A DNA stretch of 10,729 nucleotides from an uncultured Acidobacteriota bacterium. GTDB lineage: Bacteria; Acidobacteriota; Vicinamibacteria; Vicinamibacterales; UBA8438. The notes under the pieces were generated by a model. The model was not told where the DNA came from and made no database searches. It saw only the letters and a program-made list of their open reading frames with translations. A program made the position numbers and the translations under genes. Shown one piece after another: positions 1-8,862 of the stretch. The DNA lies in contig CAJWMX010000056.1 of NCBI GenBank assembly GCA_913043805.1, forward strand, positions 1-10,729. Direction: 5' to 3'. How positions within the stretch are numbered: the stretch's first letter is position 1; each line of letters begins with the position of its first letter.

Positions 1-1
1 C

Positions 2-2449
2 GACTACGCACAGGAGTTCGTCGAGCTCCAGGGCAAGGACTTCCGTCGGCTCGGTGTCCTCGGCGCCTGGGACCAGCCGTATCTGACGATGACCCCGGAG
101 TATCAGGCCGCCATCGTGCGCGCCCTGGGCCGGTTTGTCGAACAAGGGACGGTGTACAAGGGCAAGAAGCCGGTCCACTGGTGTCTGCACTGCCGGACCG
201 CGCTGGCCGAGGCCGAGGTCGATTACGAGGAGCAAACTTCTCCGTCCATCTACGTCGAGTTCCAGCTTCGCGACGAAAGCGCTCGCCTGCTCGCCGAGCG
301 GGCTCCGGCGCTGGCGGACCGGGCGGTCTCGGTCCTGATCTGGACCACGACGCCATGGACCATCCCGTCGAACCTGGCGGTGGCGTTTCACCCCGGATTC
401 GACTACGCCGCCTATGAGGTGGACGGGACGGCCGTGATCCTGGCCGAGTCGCTGGCCGAATCGGTTGGCGAGATCATCGGACGCGACCTGTCGAACAAGG
501 TGGCGAGCTTGAAGGGGCGCGACCTCGAAGGCCTTCGCTTCCGTCATCCGCTCTATGACCGGGATTCGGTTGGCGTACTGGCCGACTACGTGACGCTGGA
601 GCAGGGCACGGGCGCGGTCCACACCGCCCCTGGTCACGGTGCCGACGACTACGCGACGGGAACGCGCTACGGGCTGGAGATCTATGCGCCCATCGGGCAC
701 TCCGGCCGGTTCGACGACGATGTCGAGACCGTCGGGGGCGAAAAGGTCTTCGACGCCAACCCGAAAGTCGAGGCGGCGCTGGCCGAGCGAGGGCGCTTGT
801 GGCACCGGGACACTGTCGACCACACCTACCCGCACTGCTGGCGCTGTCACCGGCCGGTCATCTTCCTCGCCACCTGGCAGTGGTTCATCGCCATGGACCG
901 GGACAACCTTCGAGGTCGGGCGCTCGCCGCCGTCGAGGGAGTGGAGTGGTTCCCCGCCTGGGGCGAAGAGCGTATCCACAACATGCTGGCGAATCGGCCC
1001 GACTGGTGTATCTCACGCCAGCGCTCCTGGGGCGTGCCGATCCCGGCCGTCTACTGCACCGGATGCCGGGAAGCGGTGCTGACGCCGGAGCTGACCGAAC
1101 GCGCCGCCGTGGTCTTCGCAAAGCACGGCGCCGATGCCTGGTATGAGCGCGAACTGAGCGAGTTTCTTCCCGACGGGCTGCGCTGTCCCGAATGCGACGG
1201 CGCCGACTTCGAGCGAGAGCGCGACATCCTCGACGTCTGGTTCGACTCCGGGTCGAGCCACGAAGGCATCCAGGGCGATCACCCCGAGCTCGGCTGGCCT
1301 TACGACGTCTATCTGGAGGGCAGCGACCAGTACCGCGGCTGGTTCCACAGTTCACTGCTCGTGGGCCTGGGCACCAGAGACGCGGCCCCGTACCGCCAGG
1401 TCATCACCCATGGGTTCGTGGTGGATGAGGCGGGCCGGAAGATGTCGAAGTCGGTGGGCAATACCATCGAACCACAGGCGGTCATCGAAAAAAGCGGAGC
1501 GGAGGTGCTCCGCCTGTGGGTCGCGATGGTCGACTACCGTGAGGAGGTTCGGATCGGCCCCCACATCCTCGCGCGGATCATCGAGGCCTATCGGAAGATC
1601 CGGAACACGCTCCGGATCCTGGTCGCGAACCTGTATGACTTCGATCCGACCCGAGACGCGCTCGACCACGACCAGCTGACCGAGGTGGACCGCTACGCTC
1701 TCAGCCGGTACGGCGAGGTGGCGACAAACGTGCTCCAGGCCTACGACGCCTATGAGTTCCAGACGGTCGTGCACACGCTCAACCACTACCTCACGGTGGA
1801 CGTGAGCGCCTTCTACGTGGACATTTCGAAGGACCGGCTCTACACCTTCGGCCCGGACACGCCGGAGCGTCGGTCGGCGCAAACGGCGATCTATACGATC
1901 GTCGACGGCCTAACCCGACTCTTCGCGCCGATCCTCCCGGTCACCGCCGACGAGCTCTGGCGCGCGCTCCCGGCCGCGAGCGAGGAGAGCGTACACCTGG
2001 CCGACTTCCCGACCGGCCTCGACAAGCTGGTCGACGCTGACCTTGCCAAACGCTGGGCTCGACTGCTCGATGTCCGGAACGCCGTGAACGGAGAGCTGGA
2101 GAAACTGCGACAGGCCAAGGTGGTAGGCACCTCGCTCGAAGCGTCGGTCTCCCTCACCGCCGAGGGCGCACTCTCCGAGCTGCTGACTCGGTACGAAGCG
2201 GACCTGCCGATGCTCTTCATCACGTCCGCCGTCACCGTCGAGTCCGGCATCGTCGGGAGGGATGGCGACGACGACCCCACGGTGCACGCGGAGGCCGACG
2301 GACGGGTCCGGATCGGGGTCACCCGGGTCGACGCGTCCCGTTGCCCACGGTGCTGGCGCTGGGTACGTCCGGCTGGTGCGGAGAACGACGAGGATCTGTG
2401 TGCGCGCTGCGCCGACGCCTTGTCGGCTGCCGCGGCCCCGGTTGCCTGA
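2..2449 (+). CDS. ileS: Isoleucyl-tRNA synthetase, 5' end outside window
   Basis: This cytoplasmic class I aminoacyl-tRNA synthetase charges tRNA-Ile with isoleucine and hydrolyses mischarged valine. The frame is open from base 2, so the first internal ATG (89) is not the true start; 815 residues are visible and the N-terminal part with the HIGH motif lies upstream. Visible landmarks: the editing (CP1) domain with WTTTPWTIPSN at 341-373 and PGHGADDY at 629-652; WCISRQRSWGVPIPA at about 1004-1048; the KMSKS ATP-binding loop at 1439-1453; an anticodon-binding helical domain; and a C-terminal Cys4 zinc finger (CPRC and CARC, 2342-2410). Ending in this zinc finger marks it as the usual bacterial type. 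The stop lies 9 nt before lspA, a common ileS-lspA order. No frameshift is seen. Confidence 0.98.
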   Translation, partial: DYAQEFVELQGKDFRRLGVLGAWDQPYLTMTPEYQAAIVRALGRFVEQGTVYKGKKPVHWCLHCRTALAEAEVDYEEQTSPSIYVEFQLRDESARLLAERAPALADRAVSVLIWTTTPWTIPSNLAVAFHPGFDYAAYEVDGTAVILAESLAESVGEIIGRDLSNKVASLKGRDLEGLRFRHPLYDRDSVGVLADYVTLEQGTGAVHTAPGHGADDYATGTRYGLEIYAPIGHSGRFDDDVETVGGEKVFDANPKVEAALAERGRLWHRDTVDHTYPHCWRCHRPVIFLATWQWFIAMDRDNLRGRALAAVEGVEWFPAWGEERIHNMLANRPDWCISRQRSWGVPIPAVYCTGCREAVLTPELTERAAVVFAKHGADAWYERELSEFLPDGLRCPECDGADFERERDILDVWFDSGSSHEGIQGDHPELGWPYDVYLEGSDQYRGWFHSSLLVGLGTRDAAPYRQVITHGFVVDEAGRKMSKSVGNTIEPQAVIEKSGAEVLRLWVAMVDYREEVRIGPHILARIIEAYRKIRNTLRILVANLYDFDPTRDALDHDQLTEVDRYALSRYGEVATNVLQAYDAYEFQTVVHTLNHYLTVDVSAFYVDISKDRLYTFGPDTPERRSAQTAIYTIVDGLTRLFAPILPVTADELWRALPAASEESVHLADFPTGLDKLVDADLAKRWARLLDVRNAVNGELEKLRQAKVVGTSLEASVSLTAEGALSELLTRYEADLPMLFITSAVTVESGIVGRDGDDDPTVHAEADGRVRIGVTRVDASRCPRCWRWVRPAGAENDEDLCARCADALSAAAAPVA

Positions 2450-2458
2450 CAGGTCGCG

Positions 2459-3028
2459 ATGGGCTCAGACTCGAGCGTTCCGGCGGTGAGCACGGCCCAG
2501 GTGGAGGCCGAGTCGACACCACTCCCTCCCAGCTGGGTCACCAGACGGGTGATGACCATCGTGGCCGTGGTCATCCTGGTCGCGGATCAGCTCACGAAGT
2601 ACGCCGTCCGTACCCAGATCGCGCTCCACGACTCCATCGAGGTGATCCCGGGGCTGTTCAACCTGGTGCATGTCCGGAACACGGGCGCGGCGTTCGGGTT
2701 TCTGAACTCGGCCACCATGGAGAACAAGCAGCTGCTCATGACCGCGATCGCGCTGGTCGCGCTGGGAGCGATTTCGCTCTACGCCTCACAGGTGAGCTCC
2801 CGGGAGACACTGTCGCGCGCGGGACTTGCTCTGATCCTCGGCGGCGCCCTCGGCAATCTCGTCGACCGCGCCTCGGTCGGCTACGTGGTCGACTTCGTCG
2901 ACGTCTACTGGGGCTCGTGGCACTTCTGGGCGTTCAACGTCGCCGACTCAGCCATCACGGTCGGCGCCTGCCTGCTCATCCTCGACATGTTCGTCTCTGG
3001 CGGAAACGATGTATCCACTCCTGTTTGA
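2459..3028 (+). CDS. lspA: Lipoprotein signal peptidase (signal peptidase II)
   Basis: This inner-membrane aspartyl protease cleaves the signal peptide of prolipoproteins after Lgt has lipidated the lipobox cysteine. The 189-residue protein shows all family blocks: DQLTK at 43-47, NTGAAFG at 74-80, GGALGNLVDR at 128-137, VVDF at 143-146 and FNVAD at 159-163. D145 and D163 are the expected catalytic aspartates. Hydrophobic segments fit four transmembrane helices. About 30 polar residues precede the first helix, longer than in many LspA proteins; a GTG/ATG near 2548-2551 could be an alternative start, but it leaves very little before the helix. The start at 2459 is 9 nt after ileS. The 3' end overlaps lgt by 20 nt, suggesting coupled translation of two enzymes of one pathway. 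Confidence 0.96.
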   Translation: MGSDSSVPAVSTAQVEAESTPLPPSWVTRRVMTIVAVVILVADQLTKYAVRTQIALHDSIEVIPGLFNLVHVRNTGAAFGFLNSATMENKQLLMTAIALVALGAISLYASQVSSRETLSRAGLALILGGALGNLVDRASVGYVVDFVDVYWGSWHFWAFNVADSAITVGACLLILDMFVSGGNDVSTPV

Positions 3029-3824
3029 GCTGGGCCCCCTCAGCATCTACAGCTACGGCGTGCTCCTGGCAACCGCCTACATCGTCGGGCTGCAATTCGC
3101 CCTTCGCCGAGCCAACCAGGCCGGCCTCAATGGCCAGCGGGTCATGGATCTCGGCATCTTCGTGATCATTAGCGCGCTGGTCGGCGCCAAGCTGATGCTG
3201 TTCCTGGTGGACATCGACCGGTTCACGAGCGATCCGGCGGAGTTGATGGTCCTGCTCAAGTCCGGCGGTGTGTTCTACGGCGGGCTCCTGCTCGCCGTCC
3301 CGGTCGCCTGGTGGTACATCCGCCGACATCGGCTCCCGCTCTGGACCACCTGTGATCTGTTCGCCCCCGGCATCGCGTTGGGACACGCGGTCGGACGCAT
3401 GGGGTGCCTGCTGGCCGGGTGCTGCTATGGCAACGCGACCGACCTGCCCTGGGGCATCACCTTCAACAGCACCTTGGCGGCCGCCAACGTCGGGACACCG
3501 CTCGGCGTCGCCCTTCACCCGACCCAGGTCTACGAGGCGATCGCGGAGCTGCTCGTGCTGGGCGTGCTACTCCTGGGAGAGCGTCGCTGGAAGCCCTTCC
3601 CGGGACGCACCTTCTGGACCTATCTCCTGCTCTACCCGATCGCGCGGATCATCATCGAGTTCTATCGAGGCGACCCGCGTGGCATGGTCTTCGACACGCT
3701 TCCGACCTCGCAGTTCCTTTCGAGCATGATTATCCCCGTCAGCATCATCATGCTGGTCTACCTCGGCCGACGCGCCGGCTCCCCGGACCCGAGCTCTCGG
3801 GCACAGCAGAAACGCGCCGCCTGA
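3009..3824 (+). CDS. lgt: Phosphatidylglycerol-prolipoprotein diacylglyceryl transferase
   Basis: Lgt transfers diacylglycerol from phosphatidylglycerol to the lipobox cysteine of prolipoproteins in the inner membrane, the step before LspA. The 271-residue, multi-helix protein has GGVFYGG (86-92), the signature GRMGCLLAGCCYG (129-141) with an arginine (R130) aligning with the essential signature arginine of E. coli Lgt, HPTQVYE (170-176), and a final IIIEFYRGD segment whose R220 matches a second catalytic-region arginine. It is the GCCYG variant of the family. Tyrosine (Y90) stands where E. coli has His103, which I recall as typical of this subgroup. The ATG lies inside lspA, preceded by a GGCGGA-like ribosome site. 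The arginine- and lysine-rich tail after the last helix should face the cytoplasm. Confidence 0.95.
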   Translation: MYPLLFELGPLSIYSYGVLLATAYIVGLQFALRRANQAGLNGQRVMDLGIFVIISALVGAKLMLFLVDIDRFTSDPAELMVLLKSGGVFYGGLLLAVPVAWWYIRRHRLPLWTTCDLFAPGIALGHAVGRMGCLLAGCCYGNATDLPWGITFNSTLAAANVGTPLGVALHPTQVYEAIAELLVLGVLLLGERRWKPFPGRTFWTYLLLYPIARIIIEFYRGDPRGMVFDTLPTSQFLSSMIIPVSIIMLVYLGRRAGSPDPSSRAQQKRAA

Positions 3825-3845
3825 GGGGAGGTCTGGTCGGGCCAG

Positions 3846-4804
<959 letters not shown>

Positions 4805-4808
<4 letters not shown>

Positions 4809-5323
4809 CGACAGCGAAGCTCAGCGGAAAGACCGTCTTCAGCGGCCGGGTGTTCGACGTAGACGCGGACCAGGTGCGTCTACCGCACGGCCCGACCACC
4901 ACGCTGCACGTGATCCGACACCCGGCGTCGGTCGTGCTGGTCCCTCTGCCAGACCCTGACCACGTGATTCTCGTGCGCCAGTATCGCTACGCCATCGACC
5001 GCTGGCTGTGGGAGCTGCCGGCCGGAAGCGTAGATCCCGGTGAGTCTCCGGACGACGCCGCGCGACGAGAATGCCACGAGGAGATCGGGCAGCGACCGGG
5101 CCGGCTGGAGCAGGCCGCGCAGCTCTATCCCACCCCGGGCTATTGCGACGAGCTGATGATCTTCTACCGTGCGACCGACCTCTACGAGCCCACCGAACCG
5201 GCCAGCCCCGACGAAGACGAGGACCTGGAGATCCACACCTTCACGCTGGCCGACGCGCGGGCGCTGGTCGCATCTGGCGAGGCACCTGACATGAAGACGG
5301 CGGTCGGCCTGACGATGGCGTAA
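4805..5323 (+). CDS. Nudix hydrolase, ADP-ribose pyrophosphatase-like
   Basis: This is a probable cytoplasmic Nudix hydrolase that splits a nucleoside diphosphate linked to another moiety, most likely ADP-ribose to AMP and ribose-5-phosphate. The Nudix box is complete at residues 74-96 (G74, E80, then RECHEEIG at 88-95), with the metal-binding glutamates present. VRQYRYAI before it, WELPAG leading into it, and YPTPGYCDE (108-116) after it fit the NudF/ADP-ribose pyrophosphatase subgroup better than MutT. At 172 residues the length is usual. It starts within the stop of the pseudouridine synthase gene (ATGA overlap) and ends 2 nt before the glycosylase gene, so it is very probably co-translated with both. 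Substrate is inferred; other nucleotide sugars are possible. Confidence 0.88.
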
Positions 5324-5325
5324 CG

Positions 5326-6159
5326 ATGCCCGAGTTGCCAGAAGTTGAGCGAGCGCGACGGCTCGCGGCGCGGGTTGGAGTCGGGAAACGCATCGTCCGG
5401 GTATGGTGCGCGAAGGACCCGATCGTCGTCGACGGCACGACGCCGGCGAAGATGAAACGTACGCTGCTCGACCGCGCGATCACGGGAGCCGGTCGGCGAG
5501 GCAAGTACTTCTGGCTGGAGCTGGACCGCCGTCCGTGGCCACTGTTTCATCTGGGCATGACCGGCGATCTCCGCAGCAGAGACGAAGCGCCGACCCAGCT
5601 CGAATCGAGTCCGCGCACGCCCGAGACAGGCTGGCCACCTCGTTTCGCCAAGTTGCGACTCGAGTTCGACGACGGCGCAGAGCTCGCCTTCACCAACAAG
5701 AGACGGCTCGGCCGACTCCGCCTCCGGGAAGATCCCCTCACCACGCTCCCGATCAGCCGACTGGGTTTCGACCCGCTGACGGATCTGCCGGACCCCCGCA
5801 GATTCGCTGATCTCCTGTCGGACCGCAGTGGCGTCCTGAAGTCAGTGCTTCTCGACCAGGGCTTCGCCGCGGGCGTCGGCAACTGGATCGCCGACGAGGT
5901 GCTCTTTCAAGCCAGGCTCGATCCGCGCCGTCGGGCCAACACCCTGACCCAGAGCGAGACCGGGAAGCTCAGGAGCGCCTTGAAGCGAGTGGTGACGAGG
6001 GCGGTCGCCGTCGATGCGGACAAGACCCGGTTTCCCCGAAGCTGGCTGTTTCACCAGCGATGGGGGAAACCGCGTGATGCCCGGATCGGCGGGGAGCCGA
6101 TCGAGTTTCTGACCCTTGGTGGCCGCACCACGGCGTGGGTGCCCACCCGACAGCGATAG
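5326..6159 (+). CDS. mutM: Fpg/Nei-family DNA glycosylase with zinc-less finger
   Basis: This base-excision-repair enzyme removes oxidised bases such as 8-oxoguanine or formamidopyrimidines and nicks the abasic site. The mature N-terminus PELPE (residues 2-6) provides the catalytic proline and glutamate (P2, E3). K60 (RRGKYFWLEL) and M78 (HLGMTG) match known functional positions, and GVGNWIADEVLFQARLDP (183-200) is the helix-two-turn-helix. Unlike E. coli Fpg it lacks the C-terminal Cys4 zinc finger: the only cysteine is C28. Instead the C-terminus has FPRSWLFHQRWGK (236-248) and GGRTTAWVP (265-273), resembling the zinc-less finger of plant and fungal Fpg and of NEIL1. The DNA-contacting arginine (R267) is kept. 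The symbol is used in the broad family sense. It is the last gene of the plus-strand run, 15 nt from the convergent lon stop. Confidence 0.92.
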   Translation: MPELPEVERARRLAARVGVGKRIVRVWCAKDPIVVDGTTPAKMKRTLLDRAITGAGRRGKYFWLELDRRPWPLFHLGMTGDLRSRDEAPTQLESSPRTPETGWPPRFAKLRLEFDDGAELAFTNKRRLGRLRLREDPLTTLPISRLGFDPLTDLPDPRRFADLLSDRSGVLKSVLLDQGFAAGVGNWIADEVLFQARLDPRRRANTLTQSETGKLRSALKRVVTRAVAVDADKTRFPRSWLFHQRWGKPRDARIGGEPIEFLTLGGRTTAWVPTRQR

Positions 6160-6160
6160 T

Positions 6161-6202
6161 GCCCGAGTGGCCTTCTATTGCACGGTGCCGTGCACTTCGG
6201 GC
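6161..6202. terminator. Possible bidirectional terminator between mutM and lon
   Basis: A nested inverted repeat starts 2 nt after the mutM stop. The outer arms are GCCCGAGTG (6161-6169) and CACTTCGGGC (6193-6202), pairing with one bulged T. The inner arms GCACGG and CCGTGC (6180-6185 and 6188-6193) are separated by TG; one base is shared between the two pairings. It overlaps the last codons of lon on the other strand. No T-tract follows in either direction, so intrinsic termination is only a suggestion. Confidence 0.3.
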
Positions 6203-8610
6203 TCGTCACCTGACTCGGTCACATCGGGCCGAGCCGTCGCCGGCTGCAGCGCCAGCTGCAGCACGTCGTCGATCGTCGACACGAAGTGAATGGTGAGCTC
6301 ACGCCGAAGGTCTTCGCTGAGGTCTTCCTTCACGTTCTTCTCGTTCTGCTTGGGAAGAATCACCTCGAGCAACCCATGACGTCGTGCGGCGAGCACCTTC
6401 TCCTTGATGCCACCGACGGGAAGCACGTGGCCGGACAAGGTGATCTCTCCGGTCATGGCGATGTCGCCACGAACGGGACGGCCGGTCAACTCTGACGCCA
6501 GCGCCGTCGCTATGGTGACCCCAGCCGAGGGGCCGTCCTTGGGAATAGCCCCCGACGGCACGTGGAGATGGAGCTCGGCGTTCTGGTAGAAGTCGGGATC
6601 CACTCCGTAGGCTGCCGTCTGCCCGCGGAACCAGGACAGTGCGGCACGCGCCGACTCCTTCATGACATCGCCCAGGTGGCCGGTGAGCGTCAACGATCCC
6701 TTTCCTGGCATCCGAGTGGCCTCGACAAACAGCACGTCTCCGCCGGCCGGGGTCCAGGCGAGCCCCAGCGCCACGCCAGGGTTCCGGGTCCGCTCCGCCA
6801 CTTCCTCGTCCTGGAACCGAGGCGCCCCCAACAGTTCGGTCACGAGCTCGGGCGTGATCTCCACCGCCTCGGTGTCGCCTTCGGCATGCCGCCTCGCCAC
6901 CTTCCGGCAGAGGGAACCGACCTCGCGTTCGAGGTTCCGGACGCCGGCCTCGCGGGTATAGCCCAGGACCACGCTCCGCAGGGCGTCATCGCTGAAGCTG
7001 ATCAGCTCCGGGGTGAGCCCGTGGTTCTCGATCTGGCGCCCGACGAGGTGCTCCTTGGCGATCAGCAGCTTCTCCTCTTCGGTATACCCCGGAAGCTCCA
7101 GCACCTCCATCCGGTCGCGCAGTGGCGGCGCGATCGGGTCGAGCACGTTGGCGGTCGTAATGAACAAGACCTCCGACAGGTCAAACGGCACATCGAGATA
7201 GTGGTCACGGAACGTGTTGTTCTGTTCCGGGTCCAGCACCTCGAGCAACGCCGACGACGGATCGCCGCGGAAGTCGGCGCCCAGCTTGTCGATCTCATCG
7301 AGGATGAAGACCGGGTTCTTTGACTCGGCGCGACGCAGGCCCTGGATGATCTGACCTGGGAGCGCACCGATATAGGTGCGGCGGTGCCCGCGAATCTCCG
7401 CTTCGTCCCGCATGCCGCCGAGCGACACCCTGACGAACTTGCGATCGAGCGAACGCGCGATCGACTTCGCCAGCGAGGTCTTTCCCACACCCGGTGGGCC
7501 GACAAAGCAAAGAATGGGCCCCTTCATGTTGGGATTCAGCTTCCTGACCGCCAGATACTCGAGGATGCGGTCCTTCGCCTTCTCCAATCCGGTGTGGTCC
7601 GAGTCCAGGACGTCCTTCGTCCGTGGCAGCTCGATCACCTCTTCAGTCCTGGTGTCCCAGGGCAGCGCGATCAACCAATCGAGATAGGTGCGTGACACCG
7701 TGTACTCGGCGGCAGCCACCGGCATTCTCGACAACCGGTCGAGCTCTCGCAGCGCCTCCTTCTGGACCGCCTCCGGCATCCCGGCCGCCTCGATCTTCTC
7801 CTTGAGCTCTTCGATCTCCTTGGCCTGGTCGTCGGTCTCACCCAGTTCCTTCTGAATGGCCTTCATCTGCTCACGCAGCAGATACTCCCGCTGGCTCTTG
7901 CCAACCTCGGACTGCACCTCGGACTGGATCTTCGAGCCCAGTTCCAGCACCTCAAGCTCTTTGATCAAGGTGCGGTTCAAGGTCTCCATTCGCGTCCGGA
8001 CATCGAGCGTGCCGAGCACTTCCTGCTTGGTGGATGTCTGGATCGTCGTGAGGCTGGACGCGATGAAGTCGGCCAGTTTGCCTGGCTCGGTGATGTTGCC
8101 GACCAGCGCTTGCAGGTCGTCGGAGAGCAGCGGCGACAGCGACACGACCTGCTGGAAGTTGTTCTTGATGTTCCGCTGAAGCGCGTCGACTTCGAGCCGG
8201 TCCTCGTCTCGGCTGACCTCGTCCTCGACCCGCACCCGGGCCCGAATGTAGGGCTGGGTGTCCAACACCTCCTCCAGGTGCAGGCGGGTCTGCCCTTGGA
8301 CGATGAGCCGGAGCGTGCCATCCGGCAGCTTGAACATCTTGTGGATGTGGGTGGCGGTGCCAACCTCGTAGAGGTCTTCCTGCGTCGGTTCTTCGGTCCC
8401 CGGCTCGAGCTGGGTAAACACGCCGACCAATCGACTGTCGGCGATCGCCTCTTCGATCAGGCGCACCGAACTCTCGCGGGCAACGGCCAGCGGCATGAAC
8501 GAGTTGGGGAACAGCACCGTGTCTCGTAGCGGCAACACGGGCAGCTCGGACGGAACCGTCAGCGGGCGTTCCACATCCTCTTCATCGAGAAACTGATGCT
8601 CGTCGGTCAT
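6175..8610 (-). CDS. lon: ATP-dependent Lon protease (LonA)
   Basis: Lon is a cytoplasmic hexameric AAA+ serine protease that degrades misfolded and regulatory proteins. The 811-residue product has the N-terminal substrate-binding domain (about 21-215, beginning ELPVLPLRDTVLFP), a helical linker, Walker A GPPGVGKT (371-378), Walker B VFILDEID (434-441), and a C-terminal protease domain with KDGPSAG (catalytic S695) and GGIKEK (catalytic K738). The Ser-to-Lys spacing of 43 equals that of E. coli Lon. The frame stays open upstream to an ATG at 8748, but the start at 8610 is preferred: AAGGAGA lies at 8619-8625 with 8 nt spacing, and homology begins soon after. It follows the dksA-like gene on the same strand. 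I saw no CIRCE element or sigma-32-like promoter upstream. Confidence 0.97.
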   Translation of the reverse strand: MTDEHQFLDEEDVERPLTVPSELPVLPLRDTVLFPNSFMPLAVARESSVRLIEEAIADSRLVGVFTQLEPGTEEPTQEDLYEVGTATHIHKMFKLPDGTLRLIVQGQTRLHLEEVLDTQPYIRARVRVEDEVSRDEDRLEVDALQRNIKNNFQQVVSLSPLLSDDLQALVGNITEPGKLADFIASSLTTIQTSTKQEVLGTLDVRTRMETLNRTLIKELEVLELGSKIQSEVQSEVGKSQREYLLREQMKAIQKELGETDDQAKEIEELKEKIEAAGMPEAVQKEALRELDRLSRMPVAAAEYTVSRTYLDWLIALPWDTRTEEVIELPRTKDVLDSDHTGLEKAKDRILEYLAVRKLNPNMKGPILCFVGPPGVGKTSLAKSIARSLDRKFVRVSLGGMRDEAEIRGHRRTYIGALPGQIIQGLRRAESKNPVFILDEIDKLGADFRGDPSSALLEVLDPEQNNTFRDHYLDVPFDLSEVLFITTANVLDPIAPPLRDRMEVLELPGYTEEEKLLIAKEHLVGRQIENHGLTPELISFSDDALRSVVLGYTREAGVRNLEREVGSLCRKVARRHAEGDTEAVEITPELVTELLGAPRFQDEEVAERTRNPGVALGLAWTPAGGDVLFVEATRMPGKGSLTLTGHLGDVMKESARAALSWFRGQTAAYGVDPDFYQNAELHLHVPSGAIPKDGPSAGVTIATALASELTGRPVRGDIAMTGEITLSGHVLPVGGIKEKVLAARRHGLLEVILPKQNEKNVKEDLSEDLRRELTIHFVSTIDDVLQLALQPATARPDVTESGDEPEVHGTVQ

Positions 8611-8618
8611 GGTGCAAA

Positions 8619-8625
8619 TCTCCTT
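8619..8625 (-). promoter_or_regulatory. Ribosome binding site of lon
   Basis: AAGGAGA on the minus strand, 8 nt from the ATG at 8610. It decides between this start and the in-frame ATG 46 codons upstream, which has no comparable site and would run the coding frame through several inverted repeats. Confidence 0.85.
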
Positions 8626-8670
8626 ACTTCCGTGGGGCTCGGTGTTGAGCACCTGCGACGGATAGGTACA

Positions 8671-8734
8671 CCGATCCCACGGCCGGATCGGTCCCCAGCC
8701 TGGGGACGTCTCGCATGCGGTCATTCCGCGAGAC
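8671..8734. repeat. Three abutting inverted repeats in the lon leader region
   Basis: Three perfect-armed inverted repeats lie end to end. They are CCGATCC/GGATCGG (8671-8677 and 8685-8691), GTCCCCAG/CTGGGGAC (8691-8698 and 8700-8707, one base between) and GTCTCGC/GCGAGAC (8708-8714 and 8728-8734). All could form in a transcript reading towards lon, about 60-125 nt before its start codon. The role is unknown; a structured leader or operator is possible. Confidence 0.55.
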
Positions 8735-8762
8735 CGCGCGCGCCACACCGGTGGTCTGAGCG

Positions 8763-8784
8763 GCCCCGCCCGCGCGGGCGGGGC
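8763..8784. repeat. Perfect 22-bp GC-only palindrome
   Basis: Every base of this 22-bp stretch pairs in a perfect palindrome (arm GCCCCGCCCGC). It lies 79 nt past the dksA-like stop and about 150 nt before lon. It may be a terminator stem or a symmetric protein site; no T-tract follows on either strand. Confidence 0.6.
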
Positions 8785-8800
8785 TGATGTCGTCGGAGTG

Positions 8801-8847
8801 TACCCCGAACCGGGTCGGGGGTAATGTGCCGCTGCCGGTCATCCGGC
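8801..8847 (-). terminator. Possible terminator hairpins after the dksA-like gene
   Basis: Two inverted repeats follow the dksA-like stop (minus-strand direction). GCCGG/CCGGC with a 4-nt loop (8834-8838 and 8843-8847) begins about 15 nt after the stop. Next comes a hairpin at 8801-8823 with core arms CCCCGA/TCGGGG, a TA...TA extension and one bulged G. Neither is followed by a run of T, so they could instead stabilise mRNA 3' ends or attenuate read-through into lon. Confidence 0.35.
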
Positions 8848-8862
8848 GTCGGCGAACGAGGA

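Noticed and set aside
6562..7323. 253-codon plus-strand open frame opposite lon
   Set aside because: It lies entirely antisense to the conserved ATPase and protease domains of lon and has no recognisable protein features.
8611..8748. N-terminal extension of lon to an ATG at 8748 (46 extra residues)
   Set aside because: No ribosome site at 8748, the extension runs through inverted repeats and has no Lon-like sequence, while AAGGAGA sits 8 nt before the ATG at 8610.
8611..8862. CIRCE/HrcA site or sigma-32-type heat-shock promoter before lon
   Set aside because: Neither the TTAGCACTC/GAGTGCTAA pair nor a CTTGAA plus CCCCAT arrangement is present; the inverted repeats there have different sequences.
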